Assembly: GCA_013816405.1 (NCBI GenBank)
Contig: JACDEL010000022.1
Coordinates: 1 to 37,934 of the forward strand
Source: Chloroflexota bacterium
Lineage (GTDB): Bacteria; Chloroflexota; Limnocylindria; QHBO01
DNA length: 37,934 nucleotides
Direction of reading: 5' to 3'
Shown: one piece after another, positions 1 to 8,187 of the stretch
Layout: the number at the start of each line of letters is the position of its first letter
Position numbering within the stretch: position 1 is the first letter of the stretch
Notes under the pieces: model-generated
Seen by the model: only the letters and a program-made list of their open reading frames with translations
The model's database searches: none
What the model was told of the DNA's origin: nothing
Program-made: the position numbers and the translations under genes

Positions 1-2
1 TG

Positions 3-245
3 ACCGATCGCCTGCTCCTCCTGCGCCTTGCGCCACCGGAGCGGGTGGGTGAGATGTTTGGGTTGTACGGGCTGGTCGGAAAGTTCAGCGCGGTGATCGG
101 CCCAGTGCTCTACGGTGTCATCGTGCTGGTTCTGCTGCCTCCGCTCGGCAAGATCGCCTACCAGGCCGCGATCCTCAGCCTGCTGGCGCTGCTGCTGGTC
201 GGGTACCTGATCGTTCGCCGCGTACCCGAGGGGGTGAACCGATGA
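3..245 (+). CDS. MFS transporter, C-terminal end (5' truncated by window)
   Basis: This is the last 80 residues of a membrane transporter whose start lies outside the window. The reading frame is open from base 3. Two hydrophobic segments are visible (a Gly/Ala-rich one around GKFSAVIGP and an aliphatic one just before the C-terminus), followed by a short basic tail (VRRVPEGVNR). The phrase with GLYGLVGKFSAVIGP resembles the eleventh helix of UMF1/Atg22-like major facilitator permeases; this is family recognition from a fragment, so the substrate is unknown. Its stop codon overlaps the start of the following phosphodiesterase gene (ATGA), so the two are probably co-translated. Confidence 0.65.
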   Translation, partial: TDRLLLLRLAPPERVGEMFGLYGLVGKFSAVIGPVLYGVIVLVLLPPLGKIAYQAAILSLLALLLVGYLIVRRVPEGVNR

Positions 246-1000
246 CGGTCGTGGTTGCGCACCGCGGCGCGTCGACCGTGGCGCCCGAGAACACGATGGA
301 GGCGTATCGCCGCGCGGTCGAGATGGGCGCCGACGCGATCGAGCTGGACGTCCAGCTGAGCGCTGACGGTGAGCTGGTGCTGATGCACGATGAGACGATC
401 GAGCGGACCACCGACCTCACGGGATCGATCGCCTCAATGACGCTCAAGGAGCTCCGCGCAGCCGATGCCGGCTTCCACTTCGAGGCTGCCGACGGCACGT
501 CTCCCTTCCGCGGCAAGGGGCTCACGATCCCGACCTTCGCGGAGATCATCGACTGGCTGCCTGAGGGCATCGGGCTGGTGGTCGAGATCAAGGCGCGCGC
601 CGCCACGGCTCCCACGATCGAGGCACTGCACGAATCCCGAGTGCGCGCTGGCGGGGCCGTGAGCCTGATCAGCTTCGAGGAAGCGATCATCGACGAGGCC
701 CGCGGGCTCGACCCCGCGATCCCCACGGGCTACCTGCTGGTTCCGTCCCAGCCGATTGAGCCCGCGCTGACGTACGCCGTCGAGCACGGTCATGCTGCGG
801 TCCACCCGTACGAGGGGGATCTCGGCCTCGATCCCGGACCGATCCTCTCGCTTGCCACCGCGTACGGCCGGCTGATGGGCTGCTACGTCGTGAACGACCC
901 TGCCCGCATGCAGCAGCTGGCCGCCTACGGGCTGTGGGGCTTCGTCACCGATGTCCCGGACATCGGCCGACAGGCACTCGGTCCGAGCGCCAGCCAGTGA
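242..1000 (+). CDS. Glycerophosphodiester phosphodiesterase (GDPD/UgpQ-like)
   Basis: A 252-residue protein of the GDPD TIM-barrel family, which hydrolyses glycerophosphodiesters to glycerol-3-phosphate and an alcohol using a divalent metal. Signature residues are visible: the HRG motif at His7-Arg8, Glu16-Asn17 (PENT), the metal-binding pair Glu34/Asp36 in IELDVQ, the catalytic His49 in MHDE, and Glu115/Lys117 in VEIKA. There is no signal peptide, so it is cytoplasmic like UgpQ rather than secreted GlpQ. The ATG overlaps the stop of the upstream transporter gene by four bases. Coupling to a transporter suggests uptake followed by breakdown of a phosphodiester, but the substrate is not shown by the sequence. 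Confidence 0.9.
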   Translation: MTVVVAHRGASTVAPENTMEAYRRAVEMGADAIELDVQLSADGELVLMHDETIERTTDLTGSIASMTLKELRAADAGFHFEAADGTSPFRGKGLTIPTFAEIIDWLPEGIGLVVEIKARAATAPTIEALHESRVRAGGAVSLISFEEAIIDEARGLDPAIPTGYLLVPSQPIEPALTYAVEHGHAAVHPYEGDLGLDPGPILSLATAYGRLMGCYVVNDPARMQQLAAYGLWGFVTDVPDIGRQALGPSASQ

Positions 1001-1016
1001 TCCGGCGGGAGCGGCC

Positions 1017-1394
1017 CTAGCCGAGGGCGCGCTGGGCTGCCTCGGGGGTATCGACCCCGAACGCCATCTTCACCTTGTCCCCGTCCTTGCCGGTGGCGAA
1101 CATCGTCTCGACGTTGATTCCCGCATCCGCCAGGCGCCGGGCGGCGGCGGCCAGCGTTCCCGGCCGGTCGTCGAGGCTGGCCGTCACGACCGGCACCTCG
1201 CGGTAGACCCAGCCCTTCTCGCCAAGCGCGTTCCGGGTGCCGGAGTCATCGTCCGTGATGAACGCGACCGAACCGAGCTCAGCGGAGGTGGCACCCGCGA
1301 TGCCGGTGATGTTGATCCCGCGCTCTGCGATCGCCTCCGAGATCATGGCCAGGCTCCCCGGCCGGTTCGGCAGCTCGACGATGAATGCGTTCAT
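1017..1394 (-). CDS. Tandem ACT-domain protein
   Basis: A 125-residue protein made almost only of two ACT modules. The first begins at residue 1 (IVELPNRPGSLAMI, with the Asn-Arg-Pro-Gly ligand-loop pattern), the second near residue 68 (VTASLDDRPGTLAAAARRL). ACT domains bind small ligands, usually amino acids, and pair across dimers. No catalytic domain is attached, so it is a stand-alone sensor or regulatory subunit; no partner is evident from the neighbours. The ATG at 1394 has a good ribosome-binding site, AAGGAGG, a few bases upstream, so unlike several genes here this one has a leader. It is transcribed away from the DUF1028 gene. Confidence 0.85.
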   Translation of the reverse strand: MNAFIVELPNRPGSLAMISEAIAERGINITGIAGATSAELGSVAFITDDDSGTRNALGEKGWVYREVPVVTASLDDRPGTLAAAARRLADAGINVETMFATGKDGDKVKMAFGVDTPEAAQRALG

Positions 1395-1429
1395 GCCCGC
1401 CTCCTTGCTGGTCGATTCGGAATCGGTGG

Positions 1430-1435
1430 AGTGTA
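1430..1435 (-). promoter_or_regulatory. Putative -10 box of the ACT-domain gene
   Basis: TACACT on the minus strand lies 35 bases before the ATG at 1394. A TSS about 7 nt downstream leaves a roughly 30-nt leader with the AAGGAGG site. A TTGCAG hexamer is present upstream at 19 nt spacing, longer than the usual 17. Prediction from pattern only. Confidence 0.4.
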
Positions 1436-1473
1436 CAGGTGGCTGTCATCATCCCTGCAATCGCCGAGGCCGC

Positions 1474-1479
1474 TACGCT
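1474..1479 (+). promoter_or_regulatory. Putative leaderless -10 box of the DUF1028 gene
   Basis: TACGCT ends exactly 6 nt before the GTG at 1486, which would put transcription start on the first base of the start codon. There is no Shine-Dalgarno sequence. The same arrangement recurs at several other genes in the window. Confidence 0.45.
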
Positions 1480-1485
1480 GCGCAT

Positions 1486-2385
1486 GTGACCTACAGCATC
1501 GTCGCCCGCGACCCGGTAACCGGGCGCTTCGGCGTCGCCGTCCAGTCGCACTACCTCGGCGTCGGCCCGGTCGTCCCCTGGCTCGAGGCGGGGGTGGGCG
1601 CCGTTGCCACGCAGGCATCAGTGAACGTCAGCTTTGGACCGATGGGGCTCGAGATGCTGCGCGCCGGCCAGCCGGCCGACGCAGTGGTGGCGGCACTGGT
1701 GGCTGGTGACGAGCAGTCAAACGTCCGCCAGCTGGGCGTGGTCGATAGCGAGGGACGCGCGGCCGCGCACACCGGCGCCGGCTGCATCCCGGCCTGTGGA
1801 CACCTCGTTCGAGATGGCTTCACGGTGCAGGGCAACCTGATTGAGCGAGATACATGCTGGCCGGCCATGGCCGCCGCCTACGAGCGAGCGCTGGCCGAGG
1901 AGGCGCCCTTCGTGGAGCGCCTGCTGCGCGCCATGGAGGCGGCCGAGGCAGAAGGCGGCGATGTCCGGGGTCGCCAGTCGGCGGCCATCATGGTCGTCTC
2001 GGCCGAGCTCCAGCCCGCCGCCTGGCGCGGACGGCTGATGGACCTGCGCATCGAGGACCATCCCGACCCGGTGCCGGAGCTGCGGCGGATCGTCACCATG
2101 CAGCTGGCCTACAACCTGCTCGACGAGGAGGGGGACGAGGCGAAGGCCGGCCGCAGCGAGGCCGAGCGCTACGAGATGGCCCGCCAGCTGTCACCCGAGG
2201 CCTACGAGCTGGTCTTCTGGCGAGGCGTCGAGCTGGCCACCACCGCCGGTGACGTGGAGGCCGGGCGGCGTGAGCTGCAGGTCGCCTTCGCGGCCGACAC
2301 ACGCTGGCGCACGACCCTGCAGCACCTCGCCGATGCCGGGCAGCAGGGCATCACCCCGGAGCTGGCCGAGACGCTGCTGGGCTAG
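1486..2385 (+). CDS. DUF1028 family protein (Ntn-hydrolase-like)
   Basis: A 299-residue protein of the DUF1028/COG3342 family, related to N-terminal nucleophile hydrolases, with no firmly known reaction. The core runs from YSIVARDPVTG at the N-terminus through GAVATQASVNVSFGP to about residue 220. The remaining ~80 residues are helical (AERYEMARQLSPEAYELVFW) and look like a TPR-type tail, which is common in the family. I chose the GTG at 1486 because the conserved region begins one residue later (TYSIVARD), and a TACGCT box lies 6 nt upstream. An ATG two bases earlier is out of frame and terminates at once. It converges with trxB, leaving a 13-base gap. Confidence 0.85.
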   Translation: MTYSIVARDPVTGRFGVAVQSHYLGVGPVVPWLEAGVGAVATQASVNVSFGPMGLEMLRAGQPADAVVAALVAGDEQSNVRQLGVVDSEGRAAAHTGAGCIPACGHLVRDGFTVQGNLIERDTCWPAMAAAYERALAEEAPFVERLLRAMEAAEAEGGDVRGRQSAAIMVVSAELQPAAWRGRLMDLRIEDHPDPVPELRRIVTMQLAYNLLDEEGDEAKAGRSEAERYEMARQLSPEAYELVFWRGVELATTAGDVEAGRRELQVAFAADTRWRTTLQHLADAGQQGITPELAETLLG

Positions 2386-2398
2386 CCTGCCCCGGCAG

Positions 2399-3403
2399 TC
2401 ACCAGTTCGTCGCGGTCGAGGCCTCGATCTCGCCGACCGATTCAAGCCAGCGCTCGGCATCGATCGCCGCGCGGCAGCCGTCCCCAGCGGCGGTGACCGC
2501 CTGGCGGTAGAGGTGATCGTGCACGTCGCCCGCCACGAAGACGCCCTCGACCTTGGTCCGGGTGCCCCCATCGACCATGCAGTAGCCGCGCTCGTCCAGG
2601 TCGAGCTGGCCGGCGAACAGGTCGGTGTTCGGCTTGTAGCCGATGGCGATGAAGAGGCCCTGGACGGGGAGAGTGGAGGCCTCGCCGGTAACGGTGTCAC
2701 GCAGTCCGAGCTCGTTCACCGTCATCTCCCCGCGGACGTCGGTGACCTCGGTGTTCCAGCGCACGACGACCTTCGGGTGTGCGAAGGCGCGGTCCTGCAT
2801 GATCTTGCTGCCGCGGAACGCCTCGCGTCGAACGAGCATCGTGACCTTGGAAGCGAAGCGCGTCAGGAAGAGCGCCTCCTCCAGGGCGGTGTCGCCGCCA
2901 CCGACCACGGCGATCTCCCGATCGCGGAAGAAGAAGCCGTCGCAGGTCGCACAGGCGCTCACGCCGCGACCACGGAACTGCTCCTCGGACTCGAGCCCGA
3001 GCCACAGCGCGGAGGCGCCGGTGGCGACGATGACGGCATCGGCCTGGTATTCGTCGTCGCCCACCCAGAGCCGATGGGGGCGCTGGCTGAAGTCGACGCG
3101 CGTCACGTCCTTGTCCAGCAGCTTGCTGCCAAAACGCTCGGCCTGGTCGCGAAAGAGCTGCATCAGCTCCGGTCCCTGGATCCCGCCCGGGAAGCCGGGG
3201 TAGTTCTCCACGTCCGAGGTGATCATCAGCTGGCCCAATGGGGTGTTGCCGGCGAAGACCATCGGCTCCAGGTTCGCGCGGGCGGCGTAGATCGCAGCGG
3301 TCAGTCCGGCGGGCCCGGACCCGATGATCGCGAGCTTGTGATGGCGGGTATCGGTGCTGGTGGCGTCGGCGGTGCCCGTGCTGGGCGGGATGGTCGCGGT
3401 CAT
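2399..3403 (-). CDS. trxB: Thioredoxin reductase (NADPH)
   Basis: A 334-residue flavoprotein that passes electrons from NADPH through FAD to thioredoxin in the cytoplasm. Visible motifs: FAD-binding GSGPAG (28-33), the redox-active CATC pair (Cys151 and Cys154), the NADPH-binding GGGDTALEE segment (~167-175), and the C-terminal FAD motif VFVAGDVHD. About 20 poorly conserved residues precede the FAD fold, slightly longer than E. coli TrxB. The ATG at 3403 is preceded by TAGACT and exactly 6 bases, with no Shine-Dalgarno, which suggests a leaderless message. It is divergent from ispG across 80 bp. A TlpA-type thioredoxin is encoded nearby, but no cytosolic thioredoxin gene is in the window. Confidence 0.95.
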   Translation of the reverse strand: MTATIPPSTGTADATSTDTRHHKLAIIGSGPAGLTAAIYAARANLEPMVFAGNTPLGQLMITSDVENYPGFPGGIQGPELMQLFRDQAERFGSKLLDKDVTRVDFSQRPHRLWVGDDEYQADAVIVATGASALWLGLESEEQFRGRGVSACATCDGFFFRDREIAVVGGGDTALEEALFLTRFASKVTMLVRREAFRGSKIMQDRAFAHPKVVVRWNTEVTDVRGEMTVNELGLRDTVTGEASTLPVQGLFIAIGYKPNTDLFAGQLDLDERGYCMVDGGTRTKVEGVFVAGDVHDHLYRQAVTAAGDGCRAAIDAERWLESVGEIEASTATNW

Positions 3404-3409
3404 GAATTC

Positions 3410-3415
3410 AGTCTA
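3410..3415 (-). promoter_or_regulatory. Putative leaderless -10 box of trxB
   Basis: TAGACT on the minus strand, 6 nt before the trxB ATG, with no Shine-Dalgarno in between. No convincing -35 was found. Confidence 0.5.
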
Positions 3416-3471
3416 GCGAAGTCGTCGAACGGCCCGATGTCGTCGGCGGGGCGTCCCCCTCTCGATCCCCG

Positions 3472-3477
3472 TACACT
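3472..3477 (+). promoter_or_regulatory. Putative leaderless -10 box of ispG
   Basis: TACACT, 6 nt before the ispG ATG at 3484, again without a Shine-Dalgarno. It faces the trxB promoter across about 60 bp. Confidence 0.5.
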
Positions 3478-3483
3478 CGGGCC

Positions 3484-4713
3484 ATGATCGATCGTCGCCA
3501 GACCGTCAGCGTGGACATCGGCGGGGTTCTCATCGGCTCCGGACATCCAATCGTGGTCCAGTCGATGACGAATACCGACACCGCCGATGCGGATGCCACC
3601 GCCATCCAGGTCGCCCAGCTGGCGCACGCCGGGTCGGAGCTGGTGCGCGTCACGGTCAACAACGATGCCGCCGCACAGGCCGTGCCGATCATCCGCGAGA
3701 AGCTGGACGGCCTTGGCGTGGGCGTGCCCCTGATCGGGGACTTCCACTACAACGGACATCTGCTGCTGACGAAGTACCCTGCCTGCGCCGCCGCGCTGGC
3801 CAAGTACCGCATCAACCCGGGCAACGTCGGCACCAAGCGCCACGACGAGCAGTTCAGCCAGATCGTCGAGGTGGCGATCGCCAACGGCAAGCCGGTGCGC
3901 ATCGGCGTGAACTGGGGCTCGCTCGACCAGCAGCTGCTGACCGAGCTGATGGACGCCAACGCCGCGCTGCCGGAGCCGCGCGAGTCCCGGGACGTGATGA
4001 TCGACGCCATGCTCGAGTCGGCGCTGCGCTCGGCGCGCCTGGCCGAGGAGACCGGGCTTGGGCACGACCGCATCATCATCTCGGCAAAGGTGTCCGGCGT
4101 GCAGGACCTGGTCGAGGTCTACACGCGCCTCGCAGAGCGATGCGACTACCCGCTGCACCTGGGGCTCACCGAGGCCGGCATGGCATCGCGCGGCATCATC
4201 TCCTCGACCGCGGGCCTGGCCATCCTCCTGCAGCGAGGGATCGGCGACACGATCCGGGTCAGCCTCACGCCCTCGCCGGGTGGCGACCGGACCGAGGAGG
4301 TCCAGATCGCCCAGCAGGTTCTTCAGTCCCTTGGCCTGCGCAGCTTCACGCCGCAGGTCAGCGCCTGTCCGGGCTGCGGCCGGACCACGTCGACCTTCTT
4401 CCAGGAGATGGCCCGCGACATCGGCGCCTACCTGCGCGACCAGATGCCGGTCTGGGGGCGCATTCATCCGGGCGTCGAGGAGCTCAGGGTCGCGGTCATG
4501 GGGTGCGTTGTGAACGGCCCGGGTGAGAGCAAGCATGCGGATATCGGGATCAGCCTGCCGGGGACCTTCGAGGAGCCGGTGGCGCCCGTCTTCGTCGATG
4601 GGCAGCTGCGGACGACGCTGCGCGGGGACGACATCGTGCCGCGCTTCCTGGAGATCCTTGAGGACTATGTGAAGCAGCGTTACCCGGAGGCTCTCGCCAC
4701 CTCGCCCTCCTGA
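3484..4713 (+). CDS. ispG: 4-hydroxy-3-methylbut-2-enyl diphosphate synthase (IspG/GcpE)
   Basis: A 409-residue [4Fe-4S] enzyme of the MEP isoprenoid pathway that converts MEcPP to HMBPP. The N-terminal TIM barrel opens with the substrate-binding stretch VGGVLIGSG...[11 protein letters not shown]. The iron-sulfur ligands are visible in the C-terminal half: Cys295 and Cys298 (ACPGCGRT) and Cys341 in [10 protein letters not shown], with the conserved Glu following. The length fits the bacterial form without the plant insert. The gene stands alone, divergent from trxB, and no other MEP gene is nearby. Isoprenoids from this pathway could feed the UbiA and CtaB prenyltransferases encoded further along. 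Confidence 0.96.
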   Translation: MIDRRQTVSVDIGGVLIGSGHPIVVQSMTNTDTADADATAIQVAQLAHAGSELVRVTVNNDAAAQAVPIIREKLDGLGVGVPLIGDFHYNGHLLLTKYPACAAALAKYRINPGNVGTKRHDEQFSQIVEVAIANGKPVRIGVNWGSLDQQLLTELMDANAALPEPRESRDVMIDAMLESALRSARLAEETGLGHDRIIISAKVSGVQDLVEVYTRLAERCDYPLHLGLTEAGMASRGIISSTAGLAILLQRGIGDTIRVSLTPSPGGDRTEEVQIAQQVLQSLGLRSFTPQVSACPGCGRTTSTFFQEMARDIGAYLRDQMPVWGRIHPGVEELRVAVMGCVVNGPGESKHADIGISLPGTFEEPVAPVFVDGQLRTTLRGDDIVPRFLEILEDYVKQRYPEALATSPS

Positions 4714-4726
4714 AGCTGTCTGGAGG

Positions 4727-4936
4727 TCAGGCCGGCGGCAACGCGGTCAGGAAGGTCCACGCCGCAGCGATGAACGCGATCACGGTGAACGCGATGATCG
4801 CGAGCGGCAGCAGAGCGACGCGGACGTTCTGGCGCACGACCTGGATCTGCGGGTCGACGTGATCGCCGTGCAGGTCGTGGGTCGTGTCGAGCACCAGCCC
4901 GGTCTCCTCGGGCGTGGTGGGGACGTTCGGTTCCAT
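4727..4936 (-). CDS. Small single-span membrane protein at end of cytochrome oxidase operon
   Basis: A 69-residue protein with a polar, acidic N-terminal half and one hydrophobic C-terminal helix (LLPLAIIAFTVIAFIAAAW). It is not recognised as a named family. Three in-frame starts exist (GTG 4945, ATG 4942, ATG 4936). I prefer 4936 because a GAGGAG site at the end of the upstream gene sits 8 bases before it; the others are too close. The longer forms would overlap the TlpA gene stop. As the last gene of the ctaC-ctaD-ctaE run it may be an accessory or assembly factor of the oxidase, an inference from position only. Confidence 0.6.
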   Translation of the reverse strand: MEPNVPTTPEETGLVLDTTHDLHGDHVDPQIQVVRQNVRVALLPLAIIAFTVIAFIAAAWTFLTALPPA

Positions 4937-4941
4937 GACCA

Positions 4942-5526
4942 TCACTCCTCTCCCAGGATGCCCGCCAGCCCGCGCTCCAGGTCAGCGGCACTGAGCTGGC
5001 CGATCTGACGACTCACCACCACACCACCGCGGTCGATGAAGTAGGTGTCCGGCGGCCAGATGATGCCGAATCGCGACGCGACCGTCTCACCCGGGTCCGT
5101 CAACGCGGGCCAGGTCGCTCCAAAGCGCGTCATGAAGTCGCGTGCGGGCTGCGAACCGTCCCGGAAGACGATCCCGACGACGGCAAGCCCTTCGTCCCGG
5201 TGTGCCGCCTCAGCGGACCTGAGCAGCGGGAACTCCTCGACGCAATGGCCGCACCAGCTGGCCCAGAAGTTGATGACCACCGGGCGTCCGCGCAGCTCGG
5301 CGAGGCTCACCGGCTTCCCGTCGAGGTCGGCCAGCTCGAACGCGGGTGCAGGCGCGCCGACCCGCGTCATCACGGACGCCGGCGGTCTGACCAGCAGGAC
5401 CGTGCCCCAGACGGCGAGGAGCAGGATCGGGGCGATGGCGGCCGCGAGGTAGTACCAGCGCGGAAGACGACCCACGCCGCCACGCACCGCCGCTCCGCGG
5501 AGCGCCTCGCCGGTGGTGGCGGTCAT
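4942..5526 (-). CDS. TlpA/ResA-type membrane-anchored thioredoxin
   Basis: A 194-residue disulfide oxidoreductase. One membrane anchor (about residues 25-47, rich in Ala/Leu/Ile) is followed by a redoxin domain on the outer face, with VGAPAPAFELADLDG and the active site WASWCGHCVEEFP. The CGHC motif is more PDI-like than the CEPC common in ResA. The ATG at 5526 is preferred because a GAGGAG site sits just before it and a longer reading frame would run into the upstream gene. Inside an oxidase operon, its likely role is reducing Cys pairs of the Cox2 CuA site or of a cytochrome c during assembly (known for TlpA and Sco partners; inferred here). Confidence 0.85.
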   Translation of the reverse strand: MTATTGEALRGAAVRGGVGRLPRWYYLAAAIAPILLLAVWGTVLLVRPPASVMTRVGAPAPAFELADLDGKPVSLAELRGRPVVINFWASWCGHCVEEFPLLRSAEAAHRDEGLAVVGIVFRDGSQPARDFMTRFGATWPALTDPGETVASRFGIIWPPDTYFIDRGGVVVSRQIGQLSAADLERGLAGILGEE

Positions 5527-5533
5527 CGGCTCC

Positions 5534-5881
5534 TCAATGCCCTGCGGCGTCGTCGTGGGGCCCGCGCTCGACCTCGTCCCACTCGCGACCGGCCGCACGA
5601 ACCCAGGCCACCACCGCGTAGAGAAAGACGGCCAGGCCGGGGATGGCGAGGAAGGGGTTGGCGAGCTGATTGTCGGCGCGGAAGGCGAGCCCGGCGCCCA
5701 ACAGCGCGCCGCCCACCGCCAGGATCACGGGCAGCGCGCTCGGGTTCGGCAGGTGGACGCCGCGCGGCGGCCTGGGGCGCACGCTCGAGACGCTGACATG
5801 GCTGGTGATGGCGTAGACGACGCCCAGCACGAAGGTGATGCCGATCGCCAGGAGCAGGTAGCCGAATGCAACGTCCGTCAT
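5534..5881 (-). CDS. Putative cytochrome c oxidase subunit IV-like membrane protein
   Basis: A 115-residue membrane protein with three hydrophobic helices (about residues 5-27, 50-69 and 78-96) and a charged C-terminal tail. It lies directly downstream of ctaE, with AGGAGG overlapping the ctaE stop codon and 8 bases before its ATG, so it is translationally linked to the oxidase. Small subunits at this place in the operon are often the fourth oxidase subunit. I see no sequence signature that proves this, so the assignment rests on size, topology and position. Confidence 0.6.
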   Translation of the reverse strand: MTDVAFGYLLLAIGITFVLGVVYAITSHVSVSSVRPRPPRGVHLPNPSALPVILAVGGALLGAGLAFRADNQLANPFLAIPGLAVFLYAVVAWVRAAGREWDEVERGPHDDAAGH

Positions 5882-5893
5882 TCGATCAGCCTC

Positions 5894-6517
5894 CTAGCGC
5901 AGGAAATACAGGGTGCTGAAGAGGGCAATCCAGACCACGTCCACGAAGTGCCAGTAGATGCTGATGGCCTCCACCGCCACGTGGTTCTGCTTGCTGAACT
6001 GGCCCTGGGACGCTCGCGCCGCCAGGATGGTGAGGCCCACCGCCCCGCCGAAGACGTGCGCGCCGTGGAAGCCGGTGAGCGTGTAGAACACGGTCCCGAA
6101 GGCCCCGTCGCTGATTCCGAAGCCCAGCTGGGTGTAGTCGTAGATCTGCCCGATCAGGAAGGTCACGCCCAGGACCAGGGTCAGCAGCGTCCAGTTGCGC
6201 ATCGCGCGCTGGTCGCCGCGACGGATCGCCCACACCCCGAACTGCATCGTGAAGCTGGATGCCACCAGGATGATCGTGATCGGCAGGGCGATGGGGAAGA
6301 TCTCCAGCTCCGGCGCTCCAGCCGGCGGCCCCCACTCCCCGATGTGAACGGCGCGGGCGTTGAAATACGAGGCGAAGAGGCCGCCGAAGAACATCACCTC
6401 GCTGGCGATGAAGAGAAGCATCCCGACCAGCGGGGTCGGCATCCCGGCCTCGCGGTGCGCGAGCGCGGTGTGCGTGGTGGTGTCCGCGCTCATGCTGGTC
6501 GGCACCTGGACGGTCAC
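5894..6517 (-). CDS. ctaE: Cytochrome c oxidase subunit III
   Basis: A 207-residue membrane subunit of the heme-copper oxidase, with about five to six helices. Family features include GMLLFIASEVMFFGGLF near the N-terminus, GFHGAHVFGGAV, and the terminal VEAISIYWHFVDVVWIALFSTLYF with the conserved Glu and the HFVD motif. The short length matches bacterial forms that lack the first two helices. I use the GTG at 6517, which overlaps the ctaD stop codon by four bases and has a purine-rich AAGGTGGAAG upstream. An ATG eight codons later is an alternative but lacks a ribosome-binding site. Confidence 0.93.
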   Translation of the reverse strand: MTVQVPTSMSADTTTHTALAHREAGMPTPLVGMLLFIASEVMFFGGLFASYFNARAVHIGEWGPPAGAPELEIFPIALPITIILVASSFTMQFGVWAIRRGDQRAMRNWTLLTLVLGVTFLIGQIYDYTQLGFGISDGAFGTVFYTLTGFHGAHVFGGAVGLTILAARASQGQFSKQNHVAVEAISIYWHFVDVVWIALFSTLYFLR

Positions 6518-8166
6518 TGGTCTTCCACCTTCGCAACCGAGACGCGCTCGGCGTCGTGCCTATGTCGCAGGTCGAAGACGGGGCGCTCGCTGCGGATCGG
6601 CGGCAGCTTGTCGAAGTTGTGGGCCGGGGGCGGAGAGCTCGTTGCCCATTCCAGCGTGTTCCCCTCCCACGGGTCGTCCCCCACTCGCTCGCCATTGATG
6701 AAGGTCGCGACCACGTTCACCAGGAACGGGAGCACGCTGGCGGCAATCAGGACCGCTCCCGCCGTCGACATCAGGTTCAGCAGCGTCCAGCCGGCATCGG
6801 GCGAATAGTCGGCGACGCGGCGCGGCATCCCCTGGATGCCGAGGATGTGCTGTGGGAAGAAGGCCAGGTTGAAGCCGATGAAGTGCATCCAGAAGTGGAC
6901 CTTGCCGAGGGGCTCATTCAGGCGTCGCCCGGTCATCTTGGGGAACCAGTAGTAGGTCGCCGCGAAGACGCCGAAGACGCTTCCGCCGAAGAAGACGTAG
7001 TGCAGGTGCGCCACCACGAAGTAGGTGTCCTGCAGATGGAAGTCGATCGGCGGGGCGGAGAGCATCACGCCGCTGATCCCGCCGATCAAGAACATCGACA
7101 GGAAGCCCAGGGCGAAGAGCATCGGCGTGGCCAGGATGATCGAGCCGCGCCACAGCGTGGCCAGCCAGTTGAACATCTTCACCCCGGTGGGGACCGCGAT
7201 CAGCGCCGTCATGAAGCTGAAGAACGGCATGAAGACCTGTCCGGTGGTGAACATGTGGTGCGCCCACACGCTGAAGCTGAGCAGGCCGATGGCGATCGTG
7301 GCGTGCACGAAGGCTCGGTAGCCGAAGAGCGGGCGCCGCGTGAAGACGGGCAGGATCTCGCTCACCACGCCCATCGCCGGCAGGATGACGATGTACACCT
7401 CCGGATGGCCGAAGAACCAGAAGAGGTGCTGCCACAGGATCGGGTTGCCGCCAGTGTTCGGGTCGAAGAAGCTGCCTCCGTAGTTCCGATCGATGAACAG
7501 GGCGATCATGCCGGCCGCCAGCACGGGAGTGGCGAGCAGGATCAGGGTGGCGGTGACGAGCACGGTCCAGACCAGGATCGGCATCCGGAAGAGGGTCATC
7601 CCCGGCGCTCGCATCTTGAAGATGGTGGCGATGAAGTTGATCGAGCCCAGGATCGAGGCGGTGCCCACCAGCAGCAGACCGATCAGCCACAGGTCGGTGC
7701 CCACGCCGGTTGAGAACTTCCCGCCGCTGAGTGGCGTATAGAGCGTCCAGCCCTCCGCGGCGGCGCCACCGAACAGGTAGCCGGAGAAGATCAGCAGGCC
7801 GCCGAGCGGCAGGAACCAGAAGCTGAGGGCGTTGATGCGCGGGAATGCCATGTCCGGCGCGCCAATCTGGAGCGGCACGATGTAGTTCGCGAAGCCGGAC
7901 AGAACCGGGACCACGAACAGGAAGATCATGATCGTGCCGTGCATCGTGAAGGCCTGGTTGTACGTCCGCTCGTCCAGGAACTGGAGTCCCGGCACCGCCA
8001 GCTCTGACCGTACGAGCAACGCCAGGATGCCCGCCGCGAAGAAGAAGGCGAACGAGTTGACGATGTACAGGATCCCGATCTTCTTGTGGTCGACGGTGGT
8101 CAGCCACTCGATCACCCACGAACGGCGGTAGGTCTCGGAGGTTGGGGTCAGGGCCGTGGTTGCCAT
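6514..8166 (-). CDS. ctaD: Cytochrome c oxidase subunit I
   Basis: The 550-residue catalytic subunit of an aa3-type oxidase that reduces oxygen and pumps protons. All metal ligands are present: His76 (low-spin heme, MHGTIM), the CuB ligands His254 (with cross-linking Tyr258 in HPEVY) and His303-His304, and His387/His389 (HLHYVFFGG) for the two hemes. A-type features such as YIVPLQIGAPDMAFPRINALSFW are clear. Twelve helices are expected. The ATG at 8166 has GAGGA just upstream. It lies 21 bp after ctaC and overlaps ctaE by 4 bp, so the three core subunits form one operon on the minus strand. Confidence 0.97.
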   Translation of the reverse strand: MATTALTPTSETYRRSWVIEWLTTVDHKKIGILYIVNSFAFFFAAGILALLVRSELAVPGLQFLDERTYNQAFTMHGTIMIFLFVVPVLSGFANYIVPLQIGAPDMAFPRINALSFWFLPLGGLLIFSGYLFGGAAAEGWTLYTPLSGGKFSTGVGTDLWLIGLLLVGTASILGSINFIATIFKMRAPGMTLFRMPILVWTVLVTATLILLATPVLAAGMIALFIDRNYGGSFFDPNTGGNPILWQHLFWFFGHPEVYIVILPAMGVVSEILPVFTRRPLFGYRAFVHATIAIGLLSFSVWAHHMFTTGQVFMPFFSFMTALIAVPTGVKMFNWLATLWRGSIILATPMLFALGFLSMFLIGGISGVMLSAPPIDFHLQDTYFVVAHLHYVFFGGSVFGVFAATYYWFPKMTGRRLNEPLGKVHFWMHFIGFNLAFFPQHILGIQGMPRRVADYSPDAGWTLLNLMSTAGAVLIAASVLPFLVNVVATFINGERVGDDPWEGNTLEWATSSPPPAHNFDKLPPIRSERPVFDLRHRHDAERVSVAKVEDQ

Positions 8167-8187
8167 CGGTTCCTCGCTCGCCTCGTG

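Noticed and set aside
2249-3487. A 412-codon open frame on the plus strand over trxB
   Set aside because: It lies antisense to the clearly conserved trxB, has a skewed Arg/Gly/Val composition and no recognisable motif. In GC-rich DNA such long antisense frames are common by-products of codon bias.
3400-4536. A 378-codon minus-strand frame over ispG
   Set aside because: Antisense to ispG, which has all its iron-sulfur ligands. The composition is typical of a shadow frame.
5513-7713. Long plus-strand frames (5513-6808 and 6556-7713) over the oxidase operon
   Set aside because: They are rich in Arg, Glu, His and Asp, have no motif and run opposite to cox genes with full ligand sets. They are shadows of those genes.
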